NCBI GenBank assembly: GCA_020846535.1
Contig: JADLDR010000040.1
Location: 17,613-81,612, forward strand
Length of the DNA stretch: 64,000 bases
Source: Armatimonadota bacterium
GTDB taxonomy: Bacteria; Armatimonadota; JADLDR01
Direction of reading: 5' to 3'
In this document: positions 16,089 through 26,309 of the stretch, in pieces
Numbering within the stretch: the stretch's first letter is position 1
How the letters are laid out: the number at the start of each line of letters is the position of its first letter
Program-made: the position numbers and the translations under genes
The notes under the pieces: model-generated
Told to the model about the DNA's origin: nothing
Databases searched by the model: none
Seen by the model: the letters and a program-made list of their open reading frames with translations, nothing else

Positions 16089-16862
16089 TCAGACCGACAG
16101 ATTCAGGAAGGCTTCGGCTGAGGCAAGATCGGAAACATAACGCTCCCGGAGGGTGCGCCTGTCCTCTTTGGACAGGCCGAGATACGCTTCGACGGAGGCG
16201 TCGAAGGGCGTGTCGCGCCACTCCTCCTCATCCGCTTCCGGGTTGCAGAGGATGCCGGCGGCGTGAACGGCGGCAGCGGGGAAATAATCGTCATCGGGAT
16301 CGGGGCGGTGGTGCTGCTCGATGGCGGCGTCGAAGACGGGCGGCAGGTTCCAGTGGAGGGCGATCCACTGACCGACGAGGGTATGCGGAGCGCCCAGGAT
16401 CACCTGCTCGGCCTCATAGTCGGGAATCGACTGCTGGCGCTGCACGGAACGAACCTCCTGCATCGGGCCGGAGAAAAAGAAGATCAGGAAAAGCTCCCCG
16501 ATATTGTGCAGCAGCCCGGCCATGAAGGCTTCCTCCTCGGCCTGATCGCCCGCCGCGCCGTCGCCGGGCGATCAGGCGGGAGCCGATAGCCGCGCTGACC
16601 GAATGCTTCCAGACCTGCTGCCGTTCCGGGCCAGGATGCCTGCCGCTCAAAAGCTGGGCCATCGAGATTTCCAGAACCGGGTTGGCGACTGCGAACAGCC
16701 CCAGAATCACGATCCCCTGCCGGATGACGATTACCGGCTGAGGCAGCCCGTAATAGGCCGAATTGACCAGCCTCAGCACCTGGGACGAAAGCCCTTCATC
16801 CAGGCAGATCAGGTCATTGGCCTGCTTGACCGAGGTTTTGGGATCATCACGGACAGTATATT
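16089..16862 (-). pseudogene. HDOD domain protein, N-terminally truncated and frameshifted
   Basis: The upstream part reads T-S-V-K-Q-A-N-D-L-I-C-L-D-E-G-L-S-S-Q-V-L-R-L-V-N-S-A-Y-Y-G-L-P, a typical HDOD start, but without the preceding 'LP-x-LP' segment or an ATG. It goes out of frame near 16550-16565, within a GC-rich C-G-G-C-G run. The other frame continues with A-G-D-Q-A-E-E-E-A-F-M-A-G-L-L-H-N-I-G-E-L-F and runs to 16089. HDOD proteins act in signalling, often next to chemotaxis genes; this one lies directly downstream of cheA. A single-base sequencing error could explain the frame change but not the missing N-terminus. Confidence 0.7.
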
Positions 16863-16888
16863 GACGACATACATCGAAGTAGCCCTGT

Positions 16889-18937
16889 TTACGCCGCGCT
16901 CTGTTCGGGCCGGGCGCGGCCCTGCCGCATGGAGGCTTCCCGCACCAGAGCGCCCACGTCCATGATCAGGGCGACGCTGCCGTCCCCCAGAATCGTGGCT
17001 CCCGATATGCCCCGGATTTCGCCCAGGTATCGCCCCAGAGACTTGATCACGACCTCCTGCTCGCCCAGCAGGGAATCGACGATCAGGCCGATCTGCTTTT
17101 CGGCCAGCCCGACCAGCACCACGTAGGCGGATTCCTGCGCCCCTGCGGAGACCTGCCCCGATTCCATCAGGCCGAAGACTTCCTTCACATGGAGGAGGGG
17201 CAGCGTTTTCTGGCGGTGAATAATGACGCCGCATCCGCTGATCAGGTGTACCCTGTCCTGCTCCAGCTTGATGGCCTCCAGCACCGATGTGAGCGGGATG
17301 GCGAACACCCCTCCGGCCACCGAGACGAGCAGGCCCCGAATGATCGCCAGCGTCAGCGGGAGCTTGACGGTGAAGAGCGTTCCCTCCCCGGCTGCGCTCT
17401 GGATATCGATCAGTCCGTTCAGCTTCTGGATATTGCTTTTGACGATATCCATCCCGACGCCCCGGCCCGATACTTCGCTGACCTGTCGGGCCGTGCTGAA
17501 GCCGGGCGCGAAGATCAAATTGACGACATCCTGCTCGGTCAGGCGAGAGGCCGTTTCTGCGGAGACCACGCCTTTGCGGATGGCGCTGGCCCGGATGACC
17601 GCAGGGTCTATGCCTTTGCCGTCGTCCTGGACATCGATGACGATATAATTTTCCTCATGCCGGGCGGAGAGGCGAATCTGCCCGGCCTTGTCTTTCCCGT
17701 CGCGAACCCTTTCCTCCGAGGTCTCGATGCCGTGATCGATGGCGTTTCGCAGCAGGTGGATCAAGGGGTCGCCGATCACCTCGATGACGGAACGGTCCAG
17801 TTCCGTTTCCTTGCCCTCGACGATGAAATGAACCTCCTTGCCCGCCTTCTGGGCCAGATCGCGCACCATGCGCGGGAAGCGGTTGAAGACTTGCTCGATG
17901 GGGAGCATCCGGGCCTTCATGATCTCTTCCTGAAGCTCGTCCGTCACCCGTCCGATATGGCTCGCCGTCTCGACCAGGCTGGAGTGGAGTTCGTCATTGT
18001 TATGTCTCGCGCCGAAGGCCATCCCCAACTGCACCATCCGCGTCCGGTCGATGACCAGTTCTCCCACCAGGTTCAGGAGATTATCGAGCCGTTCCACATC
18101 CACCCGGATCGTCTGGGAAGTTTTACGCCCGGCTTGCCCTTTCGTCTCCGGCTCGGACACGAGAGGCCGGGATTCGGAGGCCGTAGGAAGAGGCGCATGA
18201 ATTTCCGGAGGCGGCGCGGTTTCGGCCATGCCATAGATCGCCACCGATTGCACCTCCGCGATATGGGCGAGGGCTTTCCGGACGTCTTCCGCAGGCAGGG
18301 CCGTTTCCAGGAAGACATCGAAGCTGTCTCCGAATTTCTCGTCATCCAGGTCGTCCCGGGAAGGGCTGGATTTGACGACGCTTCCCATGCTTTCCAGGGT
18401 CTGGAAGGCCATATAGACCCTGACCGATTTCATGACCGTATCGGGGGCGAGGGCGATGGTGATCCCCATCGGCTCGGGCCCCTCGGGTTCCGCATCGGCT
18501 GCGGGAGCTTCGGCGGCCGGCTGCGGAGCGGCTTCCGGGGGGGACTGAGCCGTATCCCACGCTTCGAGCCTCTTCAGGAGAGAAGAGCCGTCGAAAGTGG
18601 CCTGACGGCCTTCTACGATGGCCCCTTTCAGTTGCTTCAGGGCGTCCAGGCATTCGAACAAAATATCCACAACGGGAGTGGAGACCGCCATCTCCTCCTT
18701 GCGGAGCCGGTCCAGGATATTCTCCATCCGGTGGGTCAGGTCGCCCATCTCCATGAAGCCCATCGCCCGGGCCGAACCCTTCAGGGTGTGGGCCGCCCGG
18801 AATATCTCCTGAAGGGTGGGCAAGGAATCCCCGCCCTCCTCCAGCCGCAGGATCCCCTGCTCCATCAAATCGATCTGTTCCTCGGCCTCGTCCAGAAAGA
18901 CTCCCAGATACTGCGACATATCCATTTCTTGAGACAT
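16889..18937 (-). CDS. cheA: Chemotaxis histidine kinase CheA
   Basis: A 682-residue kinase with normal CheA order. The HPt domain has phospho-acceptor His50 in R-A-A-H-T-L-K-G-S-A. A linker and second helical segment follow. A dimerisation domain begins near S-Q-T-I-R-V-D-V-E-R-L-D-N-L-L-N-L-V-G-E. The ATPase domain has H-L-L-R-N-A-I-D-H-G-I-E (N box), D-D-G-K-G-I-D and G-R-G-V-G-M-D-I-V. A CheW-like regulatory domain ends the protein. It would pass phosphate to a CheY response regulator, which is not encoded here, nor are cheW or receptors. The start at 18937 follows GGAGG. A broken HDOD gene follows 20 bases downstream. Confidence 0.94.
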   Translation of the reverse strand: MSQEMDMSQYLGVFLDEAEEQIDLMEQGILRLEEGGDSLPTLQEIFRAAHTLKGSARAMGFMEMGDLTHRMENILDRLRKEEMAVSTPVVDILFECLDALKQLKGAIVEGRQATFDGSSLLKRLEAWDTAQSPPEAAPQPAAEAPAADAEPEGPEPMGITIALAPDTVMKSVRVYMAFQTLESMGSVVKSSPSRDDLDDEKFGDSFDVFLETALPAEDVRKALAHIAEVQSVAIYGMAETAPPPEIHAPLPTASESRPLVSEPETKGQAGRKTSQTIRVDVERLDNLLNLVGELVIDRTRMVQLGMAFGARHNNDELHSSLVETASHIGRVTDELQEEIMKARMLPIEQVFNRFPRMVRDLAQKAGKEVHFIVEGKETELDRSVIEVIGDPLIHLLRNAIDHGIETSEERVRDGKDKAGQIRLSARHEENYIVIDVQDDGKGIDPAVIRASAIRKGVVSAETASRLTEQDVVNLIFAPGFSTARQVSEVSGRGVGMDIVKSNIQKLNGLIDIQSAAGEGTLFTVKLPLTLAIIRGLLVSVAGGVFAIPLTSVLEAIKLEQDRVHLISGCGVIIHRQKTLPLLHVKEVFGLMESGQVSAGAQESAYVVLVGLAEKQIGLIVDSLLGEQEVVIKSLGRYLGEIRGISGATILGDGSVALIMDVGALVREASMRQGRARPEQSAA

Positions 18938-19082
18938 CGCAACCGCCTCCGATAGCTTCCACGCAATAAGCGCATCCCGATTATCGGCAGCGGAGGCAAA
19001 AACTGGAGGCGGAAGAGGCTGCCCCTATGATGCCTGCGGCAGCCTGTGGCTAAAAATAATCCAAGTTGCTGCCCATGAACCG

Positions 19083-19142
19083 GTAGGGGCGCGATTCACC
19101 GCGCCCAATGGCCTTGGAGGGCGCGATGAATCGCGCCCCTAC
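19083..19142. repeat. GGGGCGCGAT palindromic repeat pair
   Basis: GTAGGGGCGCGATTC at 19083 and its inverse GAATCGCGCCCCTAC at the 19142 end enclose a second inner pair (CGCGCCC...GGGCGCG), making a 60-base imperfect palindrome. It occupies the gap between cheA and the next PhyH gene (18938-19232), which otherwise holds no gene. The left flank CCAAGTTGC (about 19051) is shared with other copies. Confidence 0.75.
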
Positions 19143-19232
19143 CGTGTCAACAGCGGCCAGCCCGGGCAGGTGACAGATCGGGTTCATCATAGCAGACTGC
19201 CGCAGGCATGGAGCGCGTGGAGCCGCAAGGGA

Positions 19233-19994
19233 TTACAGCGCCCGGTTGTCCGCGCTGTAGTAGCGGTTGCCTCCCTCCTCGTGCGGGCGGATGGTGAAAT
19301 CGTGGATATAGACCCCGCGAAAGAGGGTACGCCGCTTGGGTGGCATGGACTCGACGATCTCGGGGGATAGGTTCAGGCGGTGATACTGGGCGGAATAGTG
19401 GTTGTAGGCCGAGAAGATGGAGATGCGCTCCCGTTCCGCACTCTTCCAGGCGGTGGCGGCGTGCAGCAACGACTCGGTGAAAATCAGAAGCGATCCCGCC
19501 GGGCAGTCGTAGCTTTCCAGGTGCGGATTGTCCGGCTGCAAGACTTCATCGGGGAAGGGAAAGGCGGTCTTGTGCGACCCGGACAGGAACAGGGTTCCTC
19601 CGTCGCCTTTTCGGACAGGATTCAGCTCCCAGACGACCCGGGTGAGGCCGGAATAGAGGCTTTTGCCGTCGGTGGCATAGCTCTGCGGGCCGACGCCCGG
19701 CCCGCCGTGGGGCCGCTCCGTCCCGCCCGGCGTCCAGCCCTGCTGCCGGATAGTCACAAAGGCGTTCTCGCAGCGGAACAGATAGTAGTCCTCCGGGCAG
19801 GAGCCGCTGCCCAGGATGAAGCTAAGGAGAGACACCACCTGCGGGTGGTCAAGAAGCTCCTGGGCCGGGCCGGTAAAGGGGCTGCCCCCGGCCCGGAGGT
19901 GGTCGCGCACGGCGGCGCATTCCTGCTCGGACAGCACGGCAGGCAGCAGAAGCCAGCCCTGCAAATCGAAGAAAAACTTCTGGAATTCGGTCAT
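19233..19994 (-). CDS. Phytanoyl-CoA dioxygenase (PhyH) family protein
   Basis: A 253-residue Fe(II)/2-oxoglutarate oxygenase-like protein. It starts M-T-E-F-Q-K-F-F-F-D-L-Q-G-W-L-L-L-P, with the family's early 'F-x-x-x-G' turn. Middle blocks are R-P-H-G-G-P-G, G-T-L-F-L-S-G-S-H-K and P-A-G-S-L-L-I-F-T-E-S-L-L-H-A-A, which supplies the distal histidine. The first iron ligand would be the His of R-P-H-G-G-P; the usual H-x-D aspartate is not obvious there, so the metal site may be altered. It follows cysA in the same direction after 138 bases, so it may be read from the sulfur operon. Confidence 0.85.
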   Translation of the reverse strand: MTEFQKFFFDLQGWLLLPAVLSEQECAAVRDHLRAGGSPFTGPAQELLDHPQVVSLLSFILGSGSCPEDYYLFRCENAFVTIRQQGWTPGGTERPHGGPGVGPQSYATDGKSLYSGLTRVVWELNPVRKGDGGTLFLSGSHKTAFPFPDEVLQPDNPHLESYDCPAGSLLIFTESLLHAATAWKSAERERISIFSAYNHYSAQYHRLNLSPEIVESMPPKRRTLFRGVYIHDFTIRPHEEGGNRYYSADNRAL

Positions 19995-20132
19995 GGACGT
20001 CTCCTTGCCGGGCCGATGGGCGCGAGGCCTCTGTCGGTCGCGTTCGAGGTCCCCGCGGTCAATCTTCGTCCAGCAAGCGTCTATTCGACCTCCCTACGTT
20101 TCCTTCCTCGTGATGTGTCAGGGGATATCGAC

Positions 20133-21203
20133 CTAAATGGAGTAATCCTCCACAAAGACTCTCAGATTTTTCGGGCTGACGAACACATGCTCTCCGGCGG
20201 TAAGGCCCAGTTCGTTGAAGCGATCTTTGCTCATCTCCACCTCTATCGGTTCGTGGGTGTGGCGGCCCTTGAGCTCCAGGCGGACGACCGGGCCGATGGC
20301 GTGGATGTGGCAGACCAGGGCCTCGATGGCCTCCGCCCCATCCCGGTGGCGCTCGATTTCCATATCGTGAGGCCGGACATAGCCTACCACCAGCGAATCG
20401 TGGGTCGCCAGATGGTCGAGGGCCTCGAACTCGCCGTCCCCCAAGCTCATCTTGCCCTGGTGTACCCGCCCGTGGAAGATGTTGACATTGCCCAGAAAGC
20501 GGTAAACAAAGGGGGTGGCCGGGTGGTCGTAAACCTCCTCGGGAACGCCCATCTGCTCTATTCGCCCCTCGTTCATCACCACCACCCGGTCCGCTACCTC
20601 CAGGGCTTCCTCCTGGTCGTGGGTGACGAACACGCTGGTGATCTGCAATTCGTCGTGCAGGCGGCGGAGCCACCGGCGCAATTCCTGGCGGATGTTGGCG
20701 TCCAGCGCCCCGAACGGCTCGTCCAGGAGGAGAATCTTCGGCTCGATGGCGAGGGCGCGGGCCAGGGCCACCCGCTGTCGCTGGCCTCCGGAAAGCTGTG
20801 AGGGGTAGCGGTTCGCCAGCCAATCGATCTGCACCAGCTTCAGCAGTTCCCCCACCCGCTCCCGGACCTCCCGCTCCTGCGGCCTGAGCCGCTTGGGGCG
20901 CACCCGCAGCCCGAAGGCTACATTCTCGAAAACGGTCATATGGCGGAAGAGGGCGTAGTGCTGAAAAACGAACCCTACCTGCCTCTCCCGCACGTTCCGA
21001 TGGGTAGCGTCTTCCCCGTGGAAGAGGATGGCCCCTCTGTCCGCCGCCTCCAGCCCTGCGATGATCCTGAGCAGGGTTGTCTTCCCCGATCCTGAAGGCC
21101 CCAGAAGGGCCACCAGCTCCCCGGAGGCGATTTCCAGATCGATGTCCCGGAGCGCCCTGTAGCTGCCGAAGGTTTTGCTGACACCGCAAATTTCTATGCT
21201 CAT
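20133..21203 (-). CDS. cysA: Sulfate/thiosulfate ABC transporter ATPase CysA
   Basis: A 356-residue ATPase. Walker A is G-P-S-G-S-G-K-T-T near residue 35, then a Q-loop ([12 protein letters not shown]), the signature [15 protein letters not shown] and Walker [13 protein letters not shown]. The C-terminal 120 residues form the MOP-like regulatory domain of CysA. It hydrolyses ATP to drive sulfate uptake through CysT and CysW. The ATG at 21203 overlaps the cysW stop (ATGA); a longer frame to 21254 lies within cysW. It is the last transporter gene of the operon. Confidence 0.95.
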   Translation of the reverse strand: MSIEICGVSKTFGSYRALRDIDLEIASGELVALLGPSGSGKTTLLRIIAGLEAADRGAILFHGEDATHRNVRERQVGFVFQHYALFRHMTVFENVAFGLRVRPKRLRPQEREVRERVGELLKLVQIDWLANRYPSQLSGGQRQRVALARALAIEPKILLLDEPFGALDANIRQELRRWLRRLHDELQITSVFVTHDQEEALEVADRVVVMNEGRIEQMGVPEEVYDHPATPFVYRFLGNVNIFHGRVHQGKMSLGDGEFEALDHLATHDSLVVGYVRPHDMEIERHRDGAEAIEALVCHIHAIGPVVRLELKGRHTHEPIEVEMSKDRFNELGLTAGEHVFVSPKNLRVFVEDYSI

Positions 21204-22096
21204 GGAATTTCCACATCCCTCTGCGCGGCGGCAAGCTGCTGCTGGGCCTTCCATTCGACCACCGTTTTGGCGGTCAGGGTGACCAGGGCCAGCATCGCCA
21301 GCAGGGAAGCCACTGCGAAGGCGGCGACGAAGTTGTATTCGTTATAGAGGATCTCGACATGAAGGGGCATGGTGTTGGTCATCCCGCGGATATGGCCGGA
21401 AACGACCGAGACGGCCCCGAACTCGCCCATGGCGCGGGCGTTGCAGAGGATGACCCCGTAGAGAAGGCCCCATTTGACGTTGGGCAGGGTGACGCGGGAG
21501 AAGGTCTGCCAACCGGTCGCGCCCAGCCCCAGGGCCGCTTCCTCCTCCTCCGTCCCGGTGGCCTGCATGATGGGAATGAGTTCCCTTGCCACGAAGGGAA
21601 AGGTCACGAATACAGTCGCCAGCACAATCCCCGGAACGGCGAAGATGATCTTGAGGTTGTGATCCGCCAGCCAGGGGCCGAAAAGCCCCTGCAAGCCGAA
21701 CAGCAGCACAAAGATCAGGCCGGACACCACCGGCGAGACGGCGAAGGGCAAATCGATCAGAGTGATGAGCAGGTTCTTGCCGAAGAACTCGTATTTCGCA
21801 ATCGCCCACGATGCGGTCAGGCCGAAGAGCAGGTTCAGGGGAACCGCTATCGCGGCGGCCAGCAGAGTCAACCGGACGGCTGAAAGCGCCTCCGGCTCCC
21901 GGATGGCGGCCAGGTACGCCTGGGGACCCTTCTCCAGAGCCTGCGCGAAGATCGCGACCAGGGGGACGATCAAAAACAGGCCCAGGAAGAAGACGGCGAT
22001 CAGGATCAGCGCCCAGCGCACCGGCGCAGGCTCGGTGACGGCCCTGTGACGGGCGGCGGACGGGGAGGATGTATTCAGATGGACGCTACCGGGCAT
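21200..22096 (-). CDS. cysW: Sulfate ABC transporter permease CysW
   Basis: A 298-residue inner-membrane permease with about six helices, beginning with [19 protein letters not shown]. The EAA loop that touches the ATPase reads [16 protein letters not shown], with a preceding [20 protein letters not shown] block near the end. The first 25 residues are hydrophilic. The start at 22096 is the first ATG after the cysT stop; the open frame continues upstream through cysT but is out of context. It pairs with CysT. Confidence 0.93.
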   Translation of the reverse strand: MPGSVHLNTSSPSAARHRAVTEPAPVRWALILIAVFFLGLFLIVPLVAIFAQALEKGPQAYLAAIREPEALSAVRLTLLAAAIAVPLNLLFGLTASWAIAKYEFFGKNLLITLIDLPFAVSPVVSGLIFVLLFGLQGLFGPWLADHNLKIIFAVPGIVLATVFVTFPFVARELIPIMQATGTEEEEAALGLGATGWQTFSRVTLPNVKWGLLYGVILCNARAMGEFGAVSVVSGHIRGMTNTMPLHVEILYNEYNFVAAFAVASLLAMLALVTLTAKTVVEWKAQQQLAAAQRDVEIP

Positions 22097-22107
22097 GAAG
22101 GAACTCC

Positions 22108-22938
22108 TCAGCGCGCCCCGTGGCGGCGACGGCTCCACCACTGGAGCAGGTTGATCACGGACAGCATGACAAAAGACCCGACCAGCATCACCACGGCGAT
22201 AGCGGTCGCCCCGCTGTAATCGTATTGTTCCAGCTTGGTGATGATCAAAAGCGGGGTGATCTCCGTTTTGAGCGGCATATTGCCGGAGATGAAGACCACT
22301 GACCCGTATTCCCCCAGGGCGCGCGCAAAGGCGAGAGCGAACCCGGTCAGCCAGGCGGGCCAGAGGGTTGGCAGGATGACCCGGGCGAAGGTCTGCCACC
22401 TGCCCGCCCCCAGGCTGGCCGCGGCCTCTTCGTATTCCTTGTCCATATCCTGAAGGACGGGCTGGATCGTCCTGACCACGAAGGGCAGTCCGATAAAGGT
22501 CAGGGCGATCACCACGCCCAGCGGGGAAAAGGCGGCCTGGATGCCCAGCGGGGAAAGATACCGCCCGACCCACCCGTTCGGCGAATAGAGGGTGGTGAGC
22601 GCGATCCCCGATACGGCGGTCGGCATGGCGAAGGGTAGATCGACCAGGGCGTCCATCAGTCGCCTTCCGGGGAAGCTGTAGCGTACCAGCACCCAGGCCA
22701 CCAGCAGGCCGAAAAAAGCGTTCGCCAGAGCGCCCAGCAACGATGCCCCGAAGCTGAGCCGGTAGGAGGCCAGCACCCGCGGGGACGTGACGGTCTCCCA
22801 GAAATGCACCCAGGACATATGAGAGGTTTTCATGAAGAGGGCGGACAGCGGGATCAGGACGATCAGGCAGAGATAGAGTACCGTGAACCCGTATGCCAGC
22901 CCGAATCCCGGAAGAATGCTGCGCTGTTTCAAAACCAT
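22108..22938 (-). CDS. cysT: Sulfate ABC transporter permease CysT
   Basis: A permease of 276 residues, also called CysU. Helices start at [14 protein letters not shown]. The middle holds [20 protein letters not shown], typical of CysT, and the EAA loop [16 protein letters not shown]. The C-terminal [13 protein letters not shown] is another family block. The start M-V-L-K-Q-R at 22938 has CAAGGA upstream and is preferred to the longer frame from 22983. CysT lies 11 bases before cysW and 241 bases after cysP. Confidence 0.93.
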   Translation of the reverse strand: MVLKQRSILPGFGLAYGFTVLYLCLIVLIPLSALFMKTSHMSWVHFWETVTSPRVLASYRLSFGASLLGALANAFFGLLVAWVLVRYSFPGRRLMDALVDLPFAMPTAVSGIALTTLYSPNGWVGRYLSPLGIQAAFSPLGVVIALTFIGLPFVVRTIQPVLQDMDKEYEEAAASLGAGRWQTFARVILPTLWPAWLTGFALAFARALGEYGSVVFISGNMPLKTEITPLLIITKLEQYDYSGATAIAVVMLVGSFVMLSVINLLQWWSRRRHGAR

Positions 22939-22996
22939 GTGGCTTGGTTCCTTGAAGCTTTCGCCAATGCCTTGAAGAGCCAACCGCCCCCTCGGT

Positions 22997-23019
22997 CCCC
23001 CGCCGGGCTTCGGCGGGGG
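22997..23019. repeat. GC hairpin between cysP and cysT
   Basis: CCCCCGCCG and CGGCGGGGG pair around a five-base loop. A second GC-rich fold (CCCCCCGAAGCCGGGGGGG) lies at about 23075-23092. Together they fill the 241-base space inside the operon and may set relative expression of the receptor and the permeases, or stabilise the cysP 3' end. No gene is seen in this gap. Confidence 0.5.
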
Positions 23020-23179
23020 GAGTGGGCTTGGGGTGCTTTGTTCAATCTCCCAAAAGACCGCACCATCTCAGCCCCCCGAAGCCGGGGGGGTTGGGGGGTG
23101 CTTTTCAGAGGTTGAGGGGCGCTTTCTCTCACTATCCCCTATCACCCGATGGATGTCATGGCGATGCCTGATGATTTCC

Positions 23180-24190
23180 TTATCTCTCGTAAATCCGGTC
23201 GAAGATGCCACCGTCGGCGAAGTGGATTTTTTGCGCCTTCTGCCAGCCTCCGAAGATCTGATTGATGGTGAACAATTTCACTTTCGGGAACTTGAAGGGG
23301 AGGCGGGAGGCGGCGGCCAGCCGGGGACGGTAGTAATGCCGGGCCGCGATCTGCTGACCGGCGGGCGAGTAGAGATATTTCAGGTAGGCCACGGCGACCG
23401 CCCGGGTGCGGTGGCGCTCCGTCACCTTATCCACCCAGGCCACGGATGGCTCGGCCAGGATGCTGATGGAGGGAACGACCATCTGGAAGCGGTTTCTGCC
23501 CAGCTCGTTCAGGGCCAGGAACGCCTCATTCTCCCAGGCGATCAGGACATCCCCCAGGCCGCGTTGCACGAAGGTGGTGGTGGAGCCTCTGGCCCCGGAA
23601 TCGAGAACGGGAACGTTCTGGTAGAGCCGGGTGACGAACTCCCGGGCCTTGGCGGCATTGCCGTCTTTCTGCCGGAGGGCGTAGGTCCAGGCGGCCAAGT
23701 AGTTCCAGCGAGCGCCGCCGGAGGTCTTGGGGTTGGGGGTAATGACCGAAACGCCGGGCCGGAGGAGATCGTTCCAGTCGCGGATGCGCTTGGGGTTGCC
23801 TTTGCGGACCAGAAAGACGATGGTGGAGGTGTAGGGCGCGCTGTTACTGGGCAACCGCTTCTGCCAGCCGGGGGGCATCAGGCGGCCCCGCGCGGCGATC
23901 TCGTCGATATCGTAGGCGAGGGCGAGGGTGACGACATCGGCGTCGAGGCCATCGATGACGGCGCGGGCCTGCTTGCCGGAGCCGCCGTGAGACTGGCGGA
24001 CCGTGACACTCTGGCCGGTCTTTTGCTTCCAGTAGGCGGCGAAGGCGCGGTTGAAATCCTGGTAAAGCTCCCGGGTAGGATCGTAGGAGACGTTCAGCAG
24101 AGTGACGCTTTGCTGGGCGGAGCTGGAAAGGAGCGCCCCCAGGAGGAGCCAGAGTGCCAGGAGAAGCGTTATCTTTCGATGGATCGGCAT
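23180..24190 (-). CDS. cysP: Sulfate-binding protein (CysP/Sbp)
   Basis: A 336-residue periplasmic receptor with a signal peptide ([21 protein letters not shown]). The mature protein begins [15 protein letters not shown], the sulfate-binding protein signature. Further blocks are [13 protein letters not shown], then [13 protein letters not shown] and [16 protein letters not shown]. They line the anion pocket. The start at 24190 is chosen because the signal peptide begins there; a longer frame to 24241 is possible. It is the second gene of the sulfur operon, after sulfite reductase. Confidence 0.93.
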   Translation of the reverse strand: MPIHRKITLLLALWLLLGALLSSSAQQSVTLLNVSYDPTRELYQDFNRAFAAYWKQKTGQSVTVRQSHGGSGKQARAVIDGLDADVVTLALAYDIDEIAARGRLMPPGWQKRLPSNSAPYTSTIVFLVRKGNPKRIRDWNDLLRPGVSVITPNPKTSGGARWNYLAAWTYALRQKDGNAAKAREFVTRLYQNVPVLDSGARGSTTTFVQRGLGDVLIAWENEAFLALNELGRNRFQMVVPSISILAEPSVAWVDKVTERHRTRAVAVAYLKYLYSPAGQQIAARHYYRPRLAAASRLPFKFPKVKLFTINQIFGGWQKAQKIHFADGGIFDRIYER

Positions 24191-24264
24191 TGTCGGGAAC
24201 CCTCGCGTTTTCGGTTGTTTATCCATGCCAATATAGCACAACTTCGCCTTCGGCGCATATCCTC

Positions 24265-25923
24265 TTACACAGCCGCCCCTGACTCGGGGCGGCTGGCCAC
24301 AAGGGTGATCAGCCGGGCCTCATGCTCCGGGTCTTCTTCGGTGGGGGTGGCTCCGGCCAGGCGGGACATCTCCTCATCGGAGAGGCGGCGGCTGAAGTGC
24401 TGGAAGGTTTCGCCCGGCTCCCTCCGGCTCTCGAAGCCTTCCAGGATGCGGCGGATCACCTCATGGATTTCCGTTGCCGGGACGCGGCGCAGGACTTTCC
24501 GCCCGAACGCCTGCTCCCGGCCCAGGCCCCCGCCCAGGCTGACATCGAACGCCTCCACCTTTTCCCCGTTCAGCCGGGCCAAGCAGCCCTGGAGGCCGAT
24601 GTCAGCGATGTGGAACTGGGCGCAGGAGTTGGGGCAGCCGTTGACATTGATGCGGATGTGCTGGCTGATAGGCACGTTCTTTTCCAGGTATTCCAGGATA
24701 GACGCCCCGCGAGCTTTGGTCTCCACCACGGAGAGGTTGCAGAACTGGATACCGGTGCAGGCGATCAGGCCGCGCCGGTACTGGCTGGCCCGTGCGTGGT
24801 GTAGCCCGGCGTCATCGAGCGCCCGGCAGAGGGGCGGCAGGTTCCCTTCCGGCACGTTCAGGATGAGCATGTTCTGCATGTTGGTGTTGCGGATGGAGCC
24901 ATCTCCATAGCGTCTCGTAAGGCTTGCGACAGTCTCCAGGTCATCCGCATGGATGCGCCCGACCGGAACGGCGATACCGACCCAGTACAGCCCTTCCTGC
25001 TTCTGGCGGTGTACCCCGATATGGTCGCGATAGGGGTCCAGCGGCTCCTCCTGCCGATCCCGCGGCTCCAGCGAGAACCCGATACGGCGGATCAGCTCCT
25101 CCCGGAACTTCTCCGGCCCCCAGTCGGCCACCAGGAATTTCAGGCGGGCATGCTTGCGGCTGGCCCGGTAGCCGCAGTCCCGGAAAATCTCCGTGATGCC
25201 GACCACCACAGGGAGGGCCTGTTCGGGCAGGACAAACATATCGAGCCATTCGGAAAGATAAGGTTCTGCCGCCAGACCACCCCCGACCCGCACATGAAAG
25301 CCCACCTCACCATTCGAACCGCGCCGGGCGGCGATCAAGCCGATATCGTTGATCTCCGGCTGGTTGCAGCGCACCGGGCAGCCGGAGATGGAGATCTTGA
25401 ACTTGCGCGGCAGGTCCGCATAATCCCGGTTGCCCAGCAGGAAATTCGACACCTCCATCACTTTGCCGGAAGCGTCGCAGATTTCGCCCGGGTCCACCCC
25501 GGCCACCGGACAGCCCACCACATTGCGGGTCACATCCCCGCAGGCCCCGGTGGTGGTGATCCCAGCCTCCTCCAGGCGGCAGAAGATCTCGGGCATATCC
25601 TCGATACGGATCCAGTGAAGCTGGAAATCCTGCCGGGTGGTGATATCCGCAAAGCCCCGGGCGTACTCCCGAGCCAGATCGGCCACCGCCTGCGCCTGCC
25701 CCGCAGTCACCGCCCCATTCGGTATCTTGAGGCGAAGCATGAAATGGCCGTCATTCGGCCTCTGCCGGTACATCCCGTACCACCGCATCCGGGCAAAATC
25801 GTCCTCCGTGATGCTCTCATAGCCCTCGCTGGCGTAGCGCAGGATATCGTCCCAAACATCCAACGGATGCTTGGCTCTCTTCAGCTTTTCGACGGCGTTC
25901 AGCTTTGGTTCAGGGGTACTCAT
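24265..25923 (-). CDS. Ferredoxin-dependent sulfite (or nitrite) reductase, siroheme type
   Basis: A 552-residue protein with two ferredoxin-like/siroheme repeats. The [4Fe-4S]-siroheme ligands are Cys389 and Cys395 (A-C-T-G-I-Q-F-C) and Cys430 and Cys434 (G-C-P-N-S-C-A-Q). Siroheme-contacting basic residues appear in [10 protein letters not shown] and C-P-V-R-C-N-Q-P-E. It transfers six electrons from ferredoxin to reduce sulfite to sulfide, or nitrite to ammonia in close homologs. Position at the head of a sulfate uptake operon favours sulfite. No adenylylsulfate or PAPS reductase gene is in the window. The start at 25923 follows GGAGAAAGCG. The promoter and operator-like repeats lie just upstream. 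Confidence 0.9.
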   Translation of the reverse strand: MSTPEPKLNAVEKLKRAKHPLDVWDDILRYASEGYESITEDDFARMRWYGMYRQRPNDGHFMLRLKIPNGAVTAGQAQAVADLAREYARGFADITTRQDFQLHWIRIEDMPEIFCRLEEAGITTTGACGDVTRNVVGCPVAGVDPGEICDASGKVMEVSNFLLGNRDYADLPRKFKISISGCPVRCNQPEINDIGLIAARRGSNGEVGFHVRVGGGLAAEPYLSEWLDMFVLPEQALPVVVGITEIFRDCGYRASRKHARLKFLVADWGPEKFREELIRRIGFSLEPRDRQEEPLDPYRDHIGVHRQKQEGLYWVGIAVPVGRIHADDLETVASLTRRYGDGSIRNTNMQNMLILNVPEGNLPPLCRALDDAGLHHARASQYRRGLIACTGIQFCNLSVVETKARGASILEYLEKNVPISQHIRINVNGCPNSCAQFHIADIGLQGCLARLNGEKVEAFDVSLGGGLGREQAFGRKVLRRVPATEIHEVIRRILEGFESRREPGETFQHFSRRLSDEEMSRLAGATPTEEDPEHEARLITLVASRPESGAAV

Positions 25924-25949
25924 CGCTTTCTCCGGATCAATCTTTATAA

Positions 25950-25972
25950 AATCGGTCGGTTTAATCGGTTTA
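25950..25972 (-). promoter_or_regulatory. Direct repeats at the sulfur operon start, candidate operator
   Basis: On the plus strand ATCGGTCGGTTTA is followed at once by ATCGGTTTA. The repeats lie immediately downstream of the -10 element, where a bound repressor would block transcription. Which regulator binds is unknown; CCGAC-type half-sites occur for some Rrf2-family sulfur and iron-sulfur regulators, so that is one idea. Confidence 0.4.
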
Positions 25973-25976
25973 GCTT

Positions 25977-26005
25977 ATGATACTACAACCCGGGTGATTT
26001 GTCAA
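25977..26005 (-). promoter_or_regulatory. Promoter of the sulfur assimilation operon
   Basis: On the minus strand a consensus TTGACA (26005-26000) and TATCAT (25982-25977) are separated by 17 bases, 54 bases before the reductase start codon. Confidence 0.65.
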
Positions 26006-26130
26006 GGAGTGTTTTGGGAAAAGCGCCTCGCCCCTGCTCCCTCGGGCTGGAGGGCAGGGTATAGAGGTTAGGGTGTAGGGTACGGGATGGCAGCAGGCAG
26101 GGTGTTGGCTTTGAATCGGGGGTTTCCTGC

Positions 26131-26232
26131 TGTGAAAGTGAAGACAAGTGAAGCTGGTTTAGTATGTTAGCCTGTATTTTGTACAGTGTATGGCGGGCCG
26201 TGCGAGTGAAGGAAGTGAAGCCAGTGAAGTGA
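26131..26232. repeat. Cluster of AGTGAAG heptamers
   Basis: The heptamer AGTGAAG occurs at least five times in two groups (about 26137-26153 and 26200-26230), separated by a 45-base spacer that contains TGTATTTTGTACA. It lies between the sulfur operon promoter and a transposase remnant. A single TAGGG-type repeat arm (26058-26090) precedes it. Confidence 0.6.
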
Positions 26233-26309
26233 GGGTACATTCTTTTGTTTGTGTATGGGGTGTTTTTTTATTATACTGATGTTTAGCGTTTTTGCGTTAA
26301 AGGAGACGG

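Noticed and set aside
17189..18955. Plus-strand frame of 588 codons opposite cheA
   Set aside because: Antisense to an unambiguous CheA with HPt, kinase and CheW-like domains.
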